NCBI GenBank assembly: GCA_007844125.1
Contig: CM017560.1
Coordinates: 5,734,259 to 5,798,258, forward strand
From: Sinonovacula constricta
Taxonomy: Eukaryota; Mollusca; Bivalvia; Cardiida; Solecurtidae
Reading direction: 5' to 3'
DNA length: 64,000 bases
How positions within the stretch are numbered: the first letter of the stretch is position 1; every line of letters begins with the position of its first letter. Under the pieces are notes generated by a model. It had not been told where the DNA came from. It saw only the letters and a list, made by a program, of their open reading frames with translations, and made no database searches. Positions 1-11,692 of this stretch are shown here, piece by piece. The position numbers were made by a program, and so were the translations under genes.

Positions 1-256
1 GCCAACCAGATTTCAATTTATAGTGTATGCTTACACCTCGTTGGTTCTTGCAGACCTTTACGCACTACATATGGCTGAAACTGGCTCTGCATTCGAAGTC
101 GGTTGAGCAAAAAAGTGTCTATTCCATAAAATCTGTCCAAGCGGATTTATCAACCCGCTCTCGATAGACTCTGTGGGTTTCTTCCACTGTTGAAGTCTGG
201 AGTCTGTAAATAATAATATATCATAATATTGACTCATTTTAATTTTTTATTTCCAG

Positions 257-386
257 TCTGAGAAACCAGGGTTCATTTACAGGATATTCAGTGTAAGGAG
301 CAAAAATATGCGATGCCCGGCCCATGTCATGCAGTATGGAGCGTCCTTTGTGATGGGTGTGCGGCAATGTAATGATGCGGAAGATG
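257..386 (+). CDS. possible internal exon of an upstream gene (partial, unrecognised)
   Basis: One frame is open through the whole 130-bp interval (43 codons plus one base). It is bounded by a pyrimidine-rich acceptor ending TTTATTTCCAG at 256 and a donor GGTATGTAC at 386/387; the other two frames contain stops. The peptide has a segment reading MRCPAHVMQYGASFVMGVRQ. The spacing of Cys-Pro-Ala and a following Gly-x-x-Phe-x-x-Gly loosely recalls FLYWCH-type zinc fingers, but the terminal His pair of that family is not visible, so no function is assigned. No convincing partner exon was found: a possible acceptor near 2682 would give an immediate stop in this phase. It could be an exon of a gene starting before the window, or a chance open interval. 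Confidence 0.33.
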
Positions 387-792
387 GTATGTACACTACA
401 ATACTAGTTCTAATTAGCTTAAATACAGCACATATGTACACAATACACTATTTATTTATTTATTATAAATAAACATAGTATAAATAAATGCATATATTAC
501 ATATGTTGTTTATAAATAGTGAGTTAAAATGGAAAGGGGAAATAAGAAAAGATCCTTCAAGAATGTCCACAGATATTTAAATCTGAACTACCTCTAGACA
601 AAGGCAAACATGGTAAATGTAAAAGGGACAAAAACGCAAAGACGAGACATAACACAAAAAAGGAAAAGCCAGCAGTTACCGCCTTGGAACGGTCAGCTGA
701 CAAAATGCCCGACTAAGGTGCTTACACATGACGCTCTAACCTCGCACTTACTGAAGCTTTTCTATTAAACATACACTAATATTAGTCAAATA
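387..792. other. AT-rich stretch without a gene
   Basis: No open frame of note and no splice-supported exon were seen between the possible exon and the mariner left end. If the exon at 257-386 is real, this is intron sequence and the mariner sits inside that intron. Confidence 0.4.
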
Positions 793-825
793 TATACGAG
801 GGTTGTTCGGGAAGTTCTGAGAATT
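792..825 (+). repeat. mariner left terminal inverted repeat
   Basis: Begins ATATACGAGGGTTGTTCGGG and continues to 825. It is identical, as reverse complement, to 2595-2628. Confidence 0.95.
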
Positions 826-1177
826 TTGTCATATCTCCTATATTTTTTGTTTCTAATACGTAATATGGCACATACTAAGATTAGCATATCACGGAACTAT
901 TCCTAAAAATTGAATAGAATCAGACAACAATAGCCGGAAATAGCAGTAACCATAGCAACACTATAACGCCGCACCTGAGCAGTCCGACTCTAAAGAAAGG
1001 TATAACGCGCTACACTAATCATATTTCGTAATTTTGATAACGTAAAAAATGCGCGAAAACGCTGGTCAGCAGCGGAACGTCATGACGTCATTTCCTGAAA
1101 ATATCATAACGTTATTTAAATTCTCAACGGATCAACATTGTTTTAAAGTTGTTGCCCAGAGCCACTGAGTAAACAAC

Positions 1178-2386
1178 ATGACGTCGATAGGTGACGTTGA
1201 ATTGCGAAGCATCGTGAAATTTTGTGTTGTGCTGGAAAAGTCTCCCACAGAAACAATGAAAATGATCAATTCTAACGGAAATAACAAGAAATGCAGTCCG
1301 GCTACAGTGTATAGATGGCATGCTCGTTTTAAAGTAGGAAGAAACTCGATCGAGGACGATCCTAAATGCGGTCGGCAGTCTGTTGACTCGGTAAAAGACA
1401 TGATAAATTGCGACAGAAGAACGACAGTTAGAGCTATTGCAGATGAACTTTGCGTATCAGTTTCTACTGTACACGGAATACTTACAAAAGAGCTCGGTAT
1501 GTCTAAAGTGAGAGCACGTTGGGTACCACGGTTGCTAAAGGACAATGAAAAGGATTGTCGGGTGCGATGCTCTCAGGCATTTCTATCACGCTATGACGCC
1601 GAAGGTGATGAGTTCTTAGACAGAATAATAACAACTGACGAAACTTGGCTCCACCACTTTGATCCAGAGACTAAGGCTATGTCATCGGTATGGAAAACCC
1701 CGCGTACACCTCCCCCAAAGAAAGCCCGGGTGCAGAAAAGTGCGGGAAAACACATGTTTATTTTCTTCATGGACCGGCACGGGATGATTCTGCGACACAG
1801 AGTTCCGGATGGTCAAACTGTCAAGGCGGCTTACTATTCAAAGGTAACTAAAAGTATACATTTCTAATTATAATATATTTTAAAACATATTTATTGATAA
1901 ACATATAATATTATAAACATAATATTTATAAAATTAAACATTTAAAATATAAAAGTTTTGAGTAAGATAAGTGCAAATCAAATTTTTAACCGCCTGCGTT
2001 TTTTACAGGTTCTGAGGCGGGATCTCGTTAACGCGATACGGAAGAAGCGCCCCCACATTGACCATGACCGCATCATACTTCATCAAGACAATGCGCCGGC
2101 CCACAGAGCGGAATCTACCCAGTTAGAGATCAGCCTCTTGGGGTTTGAGATCTTAGAGCACCCGCCATACAGCCCGGACCTCGCTCCGATGGACTTCCGT
2201 GTGTTCCCGGAGCTCAAATCACAGCTGCGTGGAAAACGCTTTGACTCAGCTGACGATCTTGTTAAGCATACGCAAGCTATAGTCTCGTCCTTTACCGGTA
2301 GCTGGTACGTGGAAACATACAATAAGTGGATCCGCCGACACAGGAAATGCATCGAAATTGCAGGTGACTACGTTGAAAAGGTGTGA
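1178..2386 (+). CDS. mariner transposase, two exons joined across a 165-bp intron
   Basis: A DDD-type transposase that cuts and pastes the surrounding element. Exon 1 is 1178-1843 (222 codons from ATG) and exon 2 is 2009-2386 (125 codons plus stop), giving 347 residues, the normal length of mariner transposases. The N-terminal part holds helix-turn-helix DNA-binding segments (about residues 85-110) followed by the linker WVPRLL, the counterpart of the family's WVPHEL. Catalytic residues: D in TTDETW (exon 1), D in HQDNAPAH, and D in YSPDLAPMDF, with 34 residues between the second and third, the D34D spacing of true mariners. The C-terminus ends with the usual KWIRRHRKCIEIAGDYVEKV. Reading straight on from exon 1 gives only a short tail and a stop at 1865-1867, so full-length protein needs removal of 1844-2008. 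Confidence 0.92.
1844..2008 (+). other. putative intron inside the mariner transposase gene
   Basis: 165 bp of very AT-rich sequence lies between AAAG|GTAACTA and TTTTTTACAG|GTTCTG. Both splice consensus ends and a pyrimidine tract are present, and removing it joins YYSK to VLRRDL in phase 0 exactly where intronless mariners are continuous. Its composition contrasts sharply with the flanking coding sequence. A non-spliced insertion of foreign DNA that happens to end in GT/AG is the alternative. Confidence 0.8.
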
Positions 2387-2594
2387 CGATCGATGGACTT
2401 TAACGTCGCATAACGTTGCAAATGACGTCGGCGTGCTCCGGGTGTTTGTTATATGGTTATTTACTATTTTTATTATGTTTTAGTTTCTGTGTGTATGATG
2501 ATGATATTTTCAGATACTGTACAGTATATATATTGAAATAAATGCGTATATATTTATATTTACGCTAACCCGACTACAACGTGTCCTATAAAAC

Positions 2595-2628
2595 AATTCT
2601 CAGAACTTCCCGAACAACCCTCGTATAT
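2595..2628 (-). repeat. mariner right terminal inverted repeat
   Basis: Reverse complement of 792-825 with no mismatch over 34 bp. Transposase is expected to bind both ends. Confidence 0.95.
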
Positions 2629-3770
2629 CGACTGTAAGATTAATGACATTTATTTTTTAAATTCCGTTTAATGTATTTTCAGCTTGATGAAGATTATGAA
2701 GATTACATCTAGCCATAACATTTCTAGTCAAAGACATCAAGACCGATGACGGCTACTCGTTCGTTCATGGCTGGAACCTTCCTTCAAGATAGATTTCAAC
2801 AGGGTCATGAACTGACTGTCTTATTTCATTAAGCCCAGTTTGTCTACAGGAGAATCCTGTCGCTTGGCCTTGGGCCTTGTTACGTTGCAAGGGGTGGCAA
2901 ATATCGTTTCCTAAGAAAGGTGATGGCACTCCCTTTCCTTCCAGCAGGCCAATTTTCACAACCATAAACAACAATAATAAAATTAATATTCCTATGTTCC
3001 ATGATGGTATCAACAACAGGGTGGTAGGTGTAGGTCCGTCAATGTACGTAATGATGGCTCTGTTGCAGGAAAGAAAACAGATAGGCCTACTGTTGAACTC
3101 ACCATCTAGATGTTGTCCGAAATGGCATTGGCAAGGTACCAGCGATAGCAATACAATAAAACCAACCACAAGCTACTGTCTCTCTGAAATACGAGGATAG
3201 AAGATATAACGCCAGTCGCCTTCTGCGAGATGTCAGCTATATCATGTGTTTAGTACATGAGGAAGAAGTTGGAGATTATAGCGACGATTTATACTGTTTT
3301 CGTTGTATCAATACCCTTGTATGAATATATGTATCAAAAAGACAATATATATGCAGAGACGTAGATAATATACGTCTCTGATATATGAAAGGTAGATGTG
3401 CTACGTTGTTGTCATTTATAAGCTTATAAGCTTTTTTAACTTAAATAAAATATATTTTAATAATTATACTCTCCAATGTCCTCCCTGAAAAAAAAGATTA
3501 TACATAATTACATATTGCAAAAAACAAATAACATCCAAACATATCAATTAAAATTCCGCTGTCGGTCTGTCTTATTAATCGTACCGCAGAGTCTGGCAAT
3601 CTATCTCGCATTACAGCGTATTCGTAGGACGAGTTGTCCGTACGTACTGTTACCTGGTGCGAGTTGGTTTGGCGCGAGTTGTCCTGTCATATCGCGTACT
3701 GGCGGGGAACCATCACATTGTAAACACAAAACTTAGTTTCAGTTCTAGATACTGAACTTCTGTGTCGTTA
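2629..3770. other. stretch without a recognised gene
   Basis: Open frames of about 100-130 codons exist on both strands at 2765-3200, but they overlap each other, match no family I recognise and lack splice or promoter support. A 10-bp perfect hairpin (CAGAGACGTA with a 7-base loop) lies at about 3353-3379. From 3541 to 3735 the sequence is richer in CpG than its surroundings, which may mark the upstream region of the transporter gene. Confidence 0.4.
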
Positions 3771-3779
3771 TCGAAATAA

Positions 3780-4150
3780 AGTAAGACATTCACGTGACCA
3801 GGTGATTAAATTTAAAACAACTAGTCATAGCCCAAATGCATGATCGTCCACAAAAATGCACTAAAAATCAACAGTACAATGAGTAATCAGAAATAAAGTA
3901 AAATTTTCTGTAAACGAGTTATACACATGTTTGTGAAATAAAGTTCCAGGTAAGTTCATTGTCTGTGACTTGTGTATTGGTTTGCTAAATAAATAAAAAA
4001 TAAAAATATAAATTTGGCTGGTGAACTAACATGGAACTGATACATAAATTTAAAAACTTACAGTTTACTTACGTCCATATTCTGATTTGATTGTAAAGTG
4101 TAAATTTATATAGAAAATCTCATACATTCCATTTTTCTGATTCATTTCAG
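3780..4150 (+). promoter_or_regulatory. 5' region of the SLC46-like gene: E-box, leader exon and leader intron
   Basis: A TCACGTGA palindrome at about 3790-3797 is an E-box of the type bound by bHLH-zip factors (MITF/TFE, USF, MYC); its role here is inference. A strong donor CCAG|GTAAGT at 3949/3950 and an acceptor TTCATTTCAG at 4150 delimit a 201-bp intron just upstream of the start codon. The transcript therefore probably has a noncoding leader exon ending at 3949. The transcription start was not located. Confidence 0.45.
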
Positions 4151-4173
4151 GTTAATTAACATAACCAGCAGTG

Positions 4174-7100
4174 ATGGATCTGCATTGTGAGGACGATACT
4201 GAATATCTTAACAACTCTGATGTAATTAATGTCTCATCACAATATCAGCAGCAACAACAGCAGCAGAAAGGATTCACTTGGAGACGACTTTTCATTGTTC
4301 CTATAATCCTGGGATACTTTGTTTCTCTAGCTATTCTTCTTTACTGTGTGCCACAATACACTCAGCTTGTCTTCAGGGAGAAATACAACATTACCAACAC
4401 CTCGACCAAAATTAACCCATGCCACGGAAAAAATATCACACCATCATCAAGCGATGCTTACAATAAAGTGCAGGATGAAACAGCCATGTGGATGATCTAT
4501 TATGCTGTGTCATCGTGCGTACCAGCAATATTTATGAATCTTGTTTGGGGATCATACTCGGATTTTCTTGGTCGAAGATTTCAATTTATTCTGTGCACTG
4601 GAGGAACATTTTTAAGGGTACTGGTCTTTAGTTTAGTTGTAAAATACAAATTAGATCTGATATATATTGTCATATCAAATATAATAGATGCTGCATCAGG
4701 AGGTTTTGCGGCCATGTTTGCTGTGATTTTTGCATTTACTGCTGACATAACAGTCGAAGGAAAACAACGTATGGGACTGATCATTTTTTTCGAAATTATC
4801 ATTGGTTTAATCATAGGTGCAATCTCATTAGCATCTGGCTATCTTATAGAATTTGCTGGTTATTTTTATCCTGCCTTAGTAACCACAGTCCTTTGTTTTA
4901 TCTCTGTTGTCATCTCGGCATTCTTTCTTCCAGAAACTCTTCATGTTGCCCCCAGCAACAAACCAAGAGAAAGAAACATCTTCAAAATACTGAGCTTGTC
5001 AGCTAAAGTGTTTTGTGGAAATGAAACATGTGTAAGAAATATTAAATACATCCTTTTGCTGGCAGCATTTACATTATATACCATACCTGGCATTCCTCGA
5101 GGCTCACTGGAAATTCTTTACCAGATCGGAAAACCATTTTGCTGGACGCCAAAGCAAGTTGGAGTGTTTGGGGCTGTTAAAATAGTAGGAGGATCTTTTG
5201 CATCTCTTTGTGGGGCGTTTTTCTTGCACAAATGCCTCTCAGATGATGCTATTGCCATTCTCGGCTCTGTGTTGTGTGTTGCTTCCTTTGTCATGGAGGC
5301 TTTTGTGAGGACGGATCTAGGATTGTATTTGGGTAGGTTTATATATGATTCATACAAAAGAATTAAGTCTGAGCTCAAAATAAGTGAGTGTAAAGCTAAT
5401 CTTTTGAAGCAATACATCCCATAATTCTCAGCCCAACCCTATATTGTTGGTACTCACTGAAATTTTCTGATCAAGACAATGCTAATGAGTACCAGCTAAA
5501 GTGAGTTTGGAAGAGAAATAATGAGATAAGTACACTTCACCTATTATTCTCCATCAAATAAGGTAAAGGATTAAGCAATGGGCAGGAGTAAAATGATCTC
5601 TTATGACTAATTTATGACTAACGGTCTCTTAATTCAGAATAGTATTTAACTTAGAAAAAACAATAATTTATTTTTTAATTATTTTTAAAATTTATTAAAC
5701 TTATTTTCACTGATTCTATAATTTTATCCAAATTTTCATTATTTTTATTATTAGAAAGCATTTTCCTTCTATCTTTGCATTAATTGACATTCATTATTAT
5801 TCCAGCATTTTAAAAATACATATTTTTTCTCCTTCTGCAGTCAATGTTCTCGCAGCGCTGACGTTGCTCCCCATCCCAATGATGCGAAGCCTTCTTTCAA
5901 GTATGACCTTAGCCGACAAACAAGGTGCGTGTAATTGGTTTCTGGTTGATTATTTAAAGTGAAATGAGTAAATTAGTTTTATTACATCTTCTACAGTTTT
6001 GTGTCAATTCTGATAAAAACTGTGCACCTTCTTAATTTATTTTCATAGATGAAAATTAATTGAATAATGCACATTTTTAACTAATATTTCATACATTGAT
6101 ATAGTAAGTGGATTTACATGCAGGGAGCAGGGTATTTGTTATCCCTTAGCTGACAGTTCTAGTTAATATTGGAGTATTCACCCATGGACAGTTGGATAGT
6201 GGTTTTGAGTACAAACTTAAAACTTCACATGAAAACTGTCATATAAGTCTTCTGTCTGACCTGTGGTGCCCTGATGGTTCTATCTAGACTTAACCCACCC
6301 TTACAGTGTTCTCAGCAAGTAAAGTATTAACATGAATCATAGCCTTCCATTTGAAGTTTCCTGCATGTAAAGGGTTAACATAGCACATACCCTTCCTTTA
6401 TGGTGTTTTCAGTAGGTCCCTGTGGCCAAGCAGTCAGAGTCACTGACTTGTTACTCCTCAGCCTCTCATCATTTAGGTCTCAGTCGGGGAGAGAACTTTC
6501 CTGTGGTAAGGTTTTCCAGCAAACATGCGGTGTACTGGTGGTTCTACCCAGACAGAAGGCTGGGGTCTTCTTCCACCAATAATTAGATGGATGTCTCCAT
6601 TATGACCATAATTGTGTCGTGCGATATAACAGAAAACAAAACATATTGTTTTTCCAGCAGGTAAAGGATTAATGGTTATCATCCACCTGTAATAATGACC
6701 TGAATAATAATAAAGGCTGGATAGTTGGATAAATACAATCTCTCCACTGAGTCTCAGCCAATATATACATAAATATAAAACAAAGGCAATAATGTCATGC
6801 AGTGAAATGCAAACCCCACAAAGAGCATACAACTTATTCTTTGTATTTAATACAAGTTTTATGTTATATAAATATAACAGCTGGAAGACATTGAAGACCA
6901 TAGGTGTATTAGTTATGATAATAGTACAAGTCATATTAGGGTCATCCTATGAATAGCTACGCCTGCAGGGAGTTAGGCAGGGCCTGGGCATGTGTCAATT
7001 TCAGTGACATTAATTTTTCTGGTTTTATAAAATACATTGTTTTATGGTTCATTTACAATTACTTCATTATAAATATTAAATCCTTGATCTGTTTGTTTCA

Positions 7101-9179
7101 GGTGCTTTATTTGCCACAATCGGTATTGTAGAGACGCTTTCTACATTGTTAGGATCACTGACGAATAACACTATTTACAGTGCCACCTTGTCTATAATGT
7201 TTGGTTTTCCATTTCTTATTGGTGCTGGAATCACATTTTTGGCTCTAGTTTGTTTAGTGTAAGTATGCCAACCTTATATCTCTTTTTGTCTGTCTGTCTC
7301 CCTGTTGCTGTGTATTTCTTTTTCACATTCTTATGCTGCATTACTATAAGAAAGGTAATTGGCAATGGATCTAGGAATTTTACCTTTGAGGGGGTGTGAT
7401 TTTTTAATTTTGGCTTCATCTGTTATGCAAAAATGACCTCCCAACTTAAGATTATCATTAACTTTATATAAGAAACTTATAAAAGTTAGAACATGTTCAT
7501 ACCTCATCTTTTCAAAGAACAAAGTAGCAATTGTCAAGACACATCACCGTCAACATCGGTTAATCTTTTAGCTAAGCTCCATCTTCTTAAAAAAAACCAT
7601 AAAAGATGTTCACTGCTAACTTAAAATACCTCTTCACTATTAAAAGTGTATTCCATCTCAACATGTCTGGTATTTACATATGCCCTCTTTCCACTAAGCA
7701 TCTTCTGTGTTGTTAAATTTGTGGATTTTTTAAGGTTGTTATTTAAAAACCGTCAAACCTCATCTCTTCAAAATTGAAGTAAGTGGTAACAGTCAAATGT
7801 GGAACCCACTTTCAATTGGGCAGGAAATTCTTAAATAAATTCTGGCACAGAGTTATGCTCCTTTTAAGGTTAGTAAGAGCTAACATTATTATATACCAGT
7901 ATATCGCTTAGTAAAGTTGAGCGCAGCTGTCTACAGATAATTCTTTTGATTGCTTGGATATTTAGGATGCATTCCTAAACATATATAAATATATTTTATA
8001 TATGGTCCGGCAATATCAGGCAGGCAGGAGCATCCCCTCTAAATGTGACGATGACAAGCGCCATTCTTTATAAACTATTGAACTAAATTAAACCTATATA
8101 TGTCCCAGGGAGCAATGCTTATTGTAGGAATTCTAATAGGGTTCTACATCCAATAACATTCCACAAAATAAGTGTTGTTTTCTGGAACATGTTCATTGAA
8201 TCATAAATGAAACTTCAACAAACAGATCATTTGAGTTAGGGGGTTTGCAAATTAATTAACTGTGAAAAAGATACAGTTATACAGCAAAGTGACATACTTT
8301 GAAAAATCCCATTACCCTGGAAATGGGGCTCATGACAGCTGTTAAGAGTTGTTGATTTGAACCTCATCAGCCACTCATAACAAAACATTCATGTGAGGAG
8401 GTTTTCCAGCTAACCTGCTGTGTGCCAGTGGTTCTATCCAGACATAAGACTGGTTTCTTCCTTCACAAATATTAGGTGGATAGCACCAATTGTATGACCA
8501 TTATTGTGTCAGGACTGATGTAACAATAAACTCTTGACCTGGAAGAGGATCAAGCCCAATACCATCCTGATGGAGTCCAGTGCTCTACCACCTAAACTGC
8601 TTGAGCAGACAGCTGAGCTGGAGAACCTATTCACTACAAAACATTCCCATCTTTGCTATTTGGAGCTTGGCATCAACTGGACAGAACTACAAGTTTACAT
8701 ACTGCTCTGACTCTGTAGGATTCTCTAAAGAATCACATTCTGACAACATCAAAGTGAACAGATATGGGAAAATTCAGTTACCAAGGATAGGGAATTGAAG
8801 CCACTTCTCCGGATCAGGAGTCAGGTGCTCTACTAATTAAGCTACCTAGACAGACTTCTTAGGGGGGGGGACATTTTCTCTACATTACTTAGAATTTGAT
8901 TGGGAGTTTAAGATACAAACTTTCAATTTTTTTCTTCTTTTTTCAGTTGATCATAGGCGTTAGACAAAATGAACAAAAATTTCATAAATGTCTGTATGCT
9001 TTAATATTAATTTATATTTTATATAAGTATATTTTAGTGGATCCATGAATATCAGGGGATGGGTGGGCACATGTCTGGATCTATCTTATCTGAATCCTCT
9101 TCAGCAATTATTTTTGTAACACAATAACATTACTTTTTTTTTCAGAGCATTCTTCTTTGTGCGAAAGATGCATAGATGA
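4174..9179 (+). CDS. SLC46-like proton-coupled/major facilitator transporter
   Basis: A polytopic membrane transporter of the major facilitator superfamily, closest in character to SLC46 (SLC46A1 transports folate with protons; SLC46A3 is lysosomal). Coding exons: 4174-5332, 5841-5924, 7102-7258 and 9146-9179, with phases 1, 1, 2. All junctions have GT/AG and keep frame, giving 477 residues. The first ATG is at 4174, just after the leader-intron acceptor. Order: a cytosolic N-terminus with a Gln run, a first membrane helix (VPIILGYFVSLAILLYCV), a luminal/extracellular loop with NIT, NTS and NIT glycosylation sites, then the MFS loop signature GSYSDFLGRR and repeated helices. Exon 2 carries LPIPMMRSLLSSM, typical of SLC46 proteins, and exons 3-4 supply the last helices and a short basic tail. 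Substrate cannot be told from sequence. Introns 2 and 3 carry SINE pieces. Confidence 0.82.
6418..6630 (+). repeat. tRNA-derived SINE copy (head and body)
   Basis: The head has an A-box-like TGGCCAAGCAGTCAGAG and a degraded B-box-like TTAGGTCTCAGTCGGGG. The body runs through GTTTTCCAGC, GCGGTGTACTGGTGGTTCTA, CCACCAATAATTAGATGGAT and ATGACCATAATTGTGTCGTG. The same body recurs elsewhere in the window in both orientations, so this is an interspersed family. It lies in intron 2 of the transporter gene. Confidence 0.65.
8393..8530 (+). repeat. SINE body fragment
   Basis: Shares the ordered motifs GGTTTTCCAGC, TGGTTCTATCCAGAC, ATTAGGTGGATAGC and ATGACCATTATTGTGTC with the copy at 6418-6630. It lies in intron 3 of the SLC46-like gene. 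Confidence 0.6.
8540..8625 (-). repeat. tRNA-like SINE head
   Basis: On the minus strand there is an A-box-like region around AGTTTAGGTGGTAGAGCACT, then a B-box-like GGGCTTGATCC, spaced as in tRNA genes. The acceptor stem does not pair convincingly, so it is a tRNA-derived repeat rather than a tRNA gene. Confidence 0.45.
8783..8862 (-). repeat. tRNA-like SINE head
   Basis: Minus strand reads TAGCTTAATTAGTAGAGCAC (A box) and GTGGCTTCAATTCCC (B box) at tRNA-like spacing. No full cloverleaf is visible. Confidence 0.5.
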
Positions 9180-10070
9180 CCTTGACCCTGCATTGTATGA
9201 AACATTGATTCCTGAGGAAGAATGAATCGTCAAGTAACCATAGCAACATTTTAACACATGTACACTAAAAAAGAAGAAATACTTGTCAAATGTATTGTAT
9301 TAATGTTGATGTATTCAAGAGGATGTATTTGGAAAAAAATGTTCTGTTTTTTATTTGATTATTTAACACAGATTTTTTATTTTATTGTTTTTCGTGAATA
9401 ACGGAAAAAAACTCCTGCTCCTGCTCAAAGAATTGAGCAACATTTCATCTTTATTGTCAGTCATAATTGCTGTTGTAAGAATTTAAAAAAAAAAAATATG
9501 AATATTCATTTAAAAATGAGTCATTAGTTTTTACAATTTGTGGCATTTATTTAAAAGATTTGATTTTTTTTTTCATTCAATCTTGGTTGCTTTTATTATA
9601 TTTAAGAAATGGAATCATCAACAAATAATCTGCTGATGTTTGTAACTAACTAACTTTGACATTTTTTTGTTAATATTTTATCATTATATTACCAGACCAC
9701 AGTTAGTGTATGCACATAAAGCATAAATCACACAATCCACAATTATATTTGTTCTGATTATTGTGCCTCTTGAAAGACAAAAAATTGTTTATGTTAATTT
9801 ATTATTTATTTTTGGTTTTACAATATTTGTGTGTGTGCGGGGTGCAGGTGTTGGATGTGGGGGGCGGGGTTAGATTATAAAAATGTCAATTTTGACCAAC
9901 AATGACCTGTTTATATTGTTGCACACTCATTGTGATATAATTGTTACATAAATTTTTGTGAAACAACATTGGTACTAAATTTGTCGAATAATCTTTATAA
10001 ATGAAACAAAATGATCTTATAGTTTTGTACTAAACATTGTAAATAATAAAGTTATTGGGAGGTAAATGTG
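9180..10070 (+). other. 3' UTR of the SLC46-like gene
   Basis: AT-rich noncoding sequence follows the TGA at 9177. An AATAAA signal at 10045-10050 would end the transcript near 10065. Other AATAAA-like motifs further on (about 11297) are possible but would make an unusually long UTR. Confidence 0.5.
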
Positions 10071-11034
10071 TAGAAGTTGTTTCATGCAGCAAATTATGAC
10101 ACTTAAGAATAATGAAAGAAATGAAAAAAATGAGACCAATGTGAATTTGTGTATGAAAAACTCTTTTTTTACACTAAAATTTGTAAAAAATATATCTTTT
10201 TACATTGTTTTGTTTATCATATATTTAAGCTGAAATCACTTAGAAATTGGTTTATATTTTTAAAGTGTTTTTATTCATAAACCTTTTTATGTCCTTGTAC
10301 AATGTTTTAAGTGTTTCGGAAAGACAAGTTATAACAATGACTTGAACAATTGGCTTGATATATTGTGTTTGTGTTGAATTTACTTTTCATTAATTTTATT
10401 TAAAACTTGGATTTTTCTTTATTCTTTGCTGATATTTTTAGTAACTACTTCTTGTACATTATTTTCTATTTTGTTTTCTGATGTAATTTTATTTACAAGA
10501 AGTAAAATTGATTACTTATTTTGTATATGATATAAGTAAAACCAGTACTGATTGTTTTCTTTAAAATGAAATAAGAAACAAAACTTCTGGGTTATAGAGT
10601 TCAAATATAAGTATAACAAGTATATGCTTAACACCATACATTCCACATTTACAGCAGTGTGGATGCCCACTATGAAATATGGATTCCTTACCCAAGATTT
10701 AAAGTTTGAGTGGGCATGATGTGTGTGTGCACATATTCTATTGCCCATTATGATATGTTTCATGGTTTTGGTTTTATTATCAAAAATCTGTATTAATGTT
10801 ACAGTCATGTCTGCATGTCTAATGATCTGTTATATGTAAAGAAAACAATTAAAAAATAATACAAAGCTGTCAACGTTAAATGGCAAAAAAAGATATGTTG
10901 AAATAGGATGATATTTTTGTTATGATACTTTATAGTTAGATATTTACTTTTTCTCTATTTGCAATTGTTTGTTTTTTTATAGATGTTTATATTTTTGAAT
11001 AGATGTTTTGTTTTTGTTTTTTAGAATACATTGC

Positions 11035-11130
11035 AGCAACTTATTATGATTATTATAGCGATGTCCAGCTTTATTGTTGGAGGACACCCCAGCTAATTTC
11101 TGGGTAGAGCCACTGGCGTACAGCAGATCG
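11035..11130 (-). repeat. SINE body fragment
   Basis: On the minus strand it carries the family's CAGTGGCTCTACCCAGA, the AATTAGCTGGGGTGTCC region and GACATCGCTATAATAATCAT, in the order seen at 6418-6630 but diverged. Confidence 0.45.
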
Positions 11131-11692
11131 TCTGGCTGACCTTTCTACATTAAGTCCTTTGTATAGGTTTTGTTTTTATTTTTATTTTAAAAATAATCTA
11201 CATATTTTACTTTTCTTACATAAATTGCCTGTTCTGTTAATTATTTGTTGATTTTGGTTTTTACAACTTGGTAACCTTGTATTTATTGCAATTTTAAAAT
11301 AAAATACAACATTAAATAGATTTTAGCATTTAATACCACAAAATAAGACCATATAAGTGTTTTTTCACATTTTTGTTAATTTATCATAAGCAGTCAATAA
11401 AAAATGACCAAGAAGTTAATGACCTCTTGATTTTTATTTTATTTCCTGTAATCTTATAGCAAGTACCAGCCATATTAATAAGGTAAAGTTCATGAAACAA
11501 ATTCATTTCCAGACACTTGAGTAGGTTAATACTAATTATTCTTAGAGATAAAGTTATAGAAAATTGTAAAATCAAACTCTTTTGGCATAGTAAATGTATG
11601 TCTGATCCACATACATGCATACACACACATACACCATTGCCCACCTGCACACACATACACAAATTTGATCTAAAAACTACAAACTTATTTTG

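Larger units (their letters stand above)
793..2627 (+). mobile_element. complete mariner (Tc1/mariner) transposon
   Basis: A 1.83-kb element is bounded by terminal inverted repeats that are identical over 34 bp (792-825 and 2595-2628), with TA dinucleotides at both ends as expected for TA target-site insertion. The exact edge is ambiguous because the termini read TATATA; the most natural reading is TA|TACGAGGGTTG... The single gene inside encodes a mariner transposase with all three catalytic aspartates. The element is longer than the usual 1.3 kb because of about 380 bp of 5' leader, 240 bp of 3' trailer and a 165-bp insert in the gene. Identical ends and an uninterrupted gene after removing the insert suggest a recent arrival, but activity cannot be judged from one copy. 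Confidence 0.93.

Noticed and set aside
2765..3200. Overlapping 134- and 107-codon frames on opposite strands
   Set aside because: Neither resembles a known family, they overlap each other, and splice or promoter support is lacking.
8540..8862. Functional tRNA genes
   Set aside because: A and B boxes are present but acceptor and anticodon stems do not pair, so these are tRNA-derived repeat heads.
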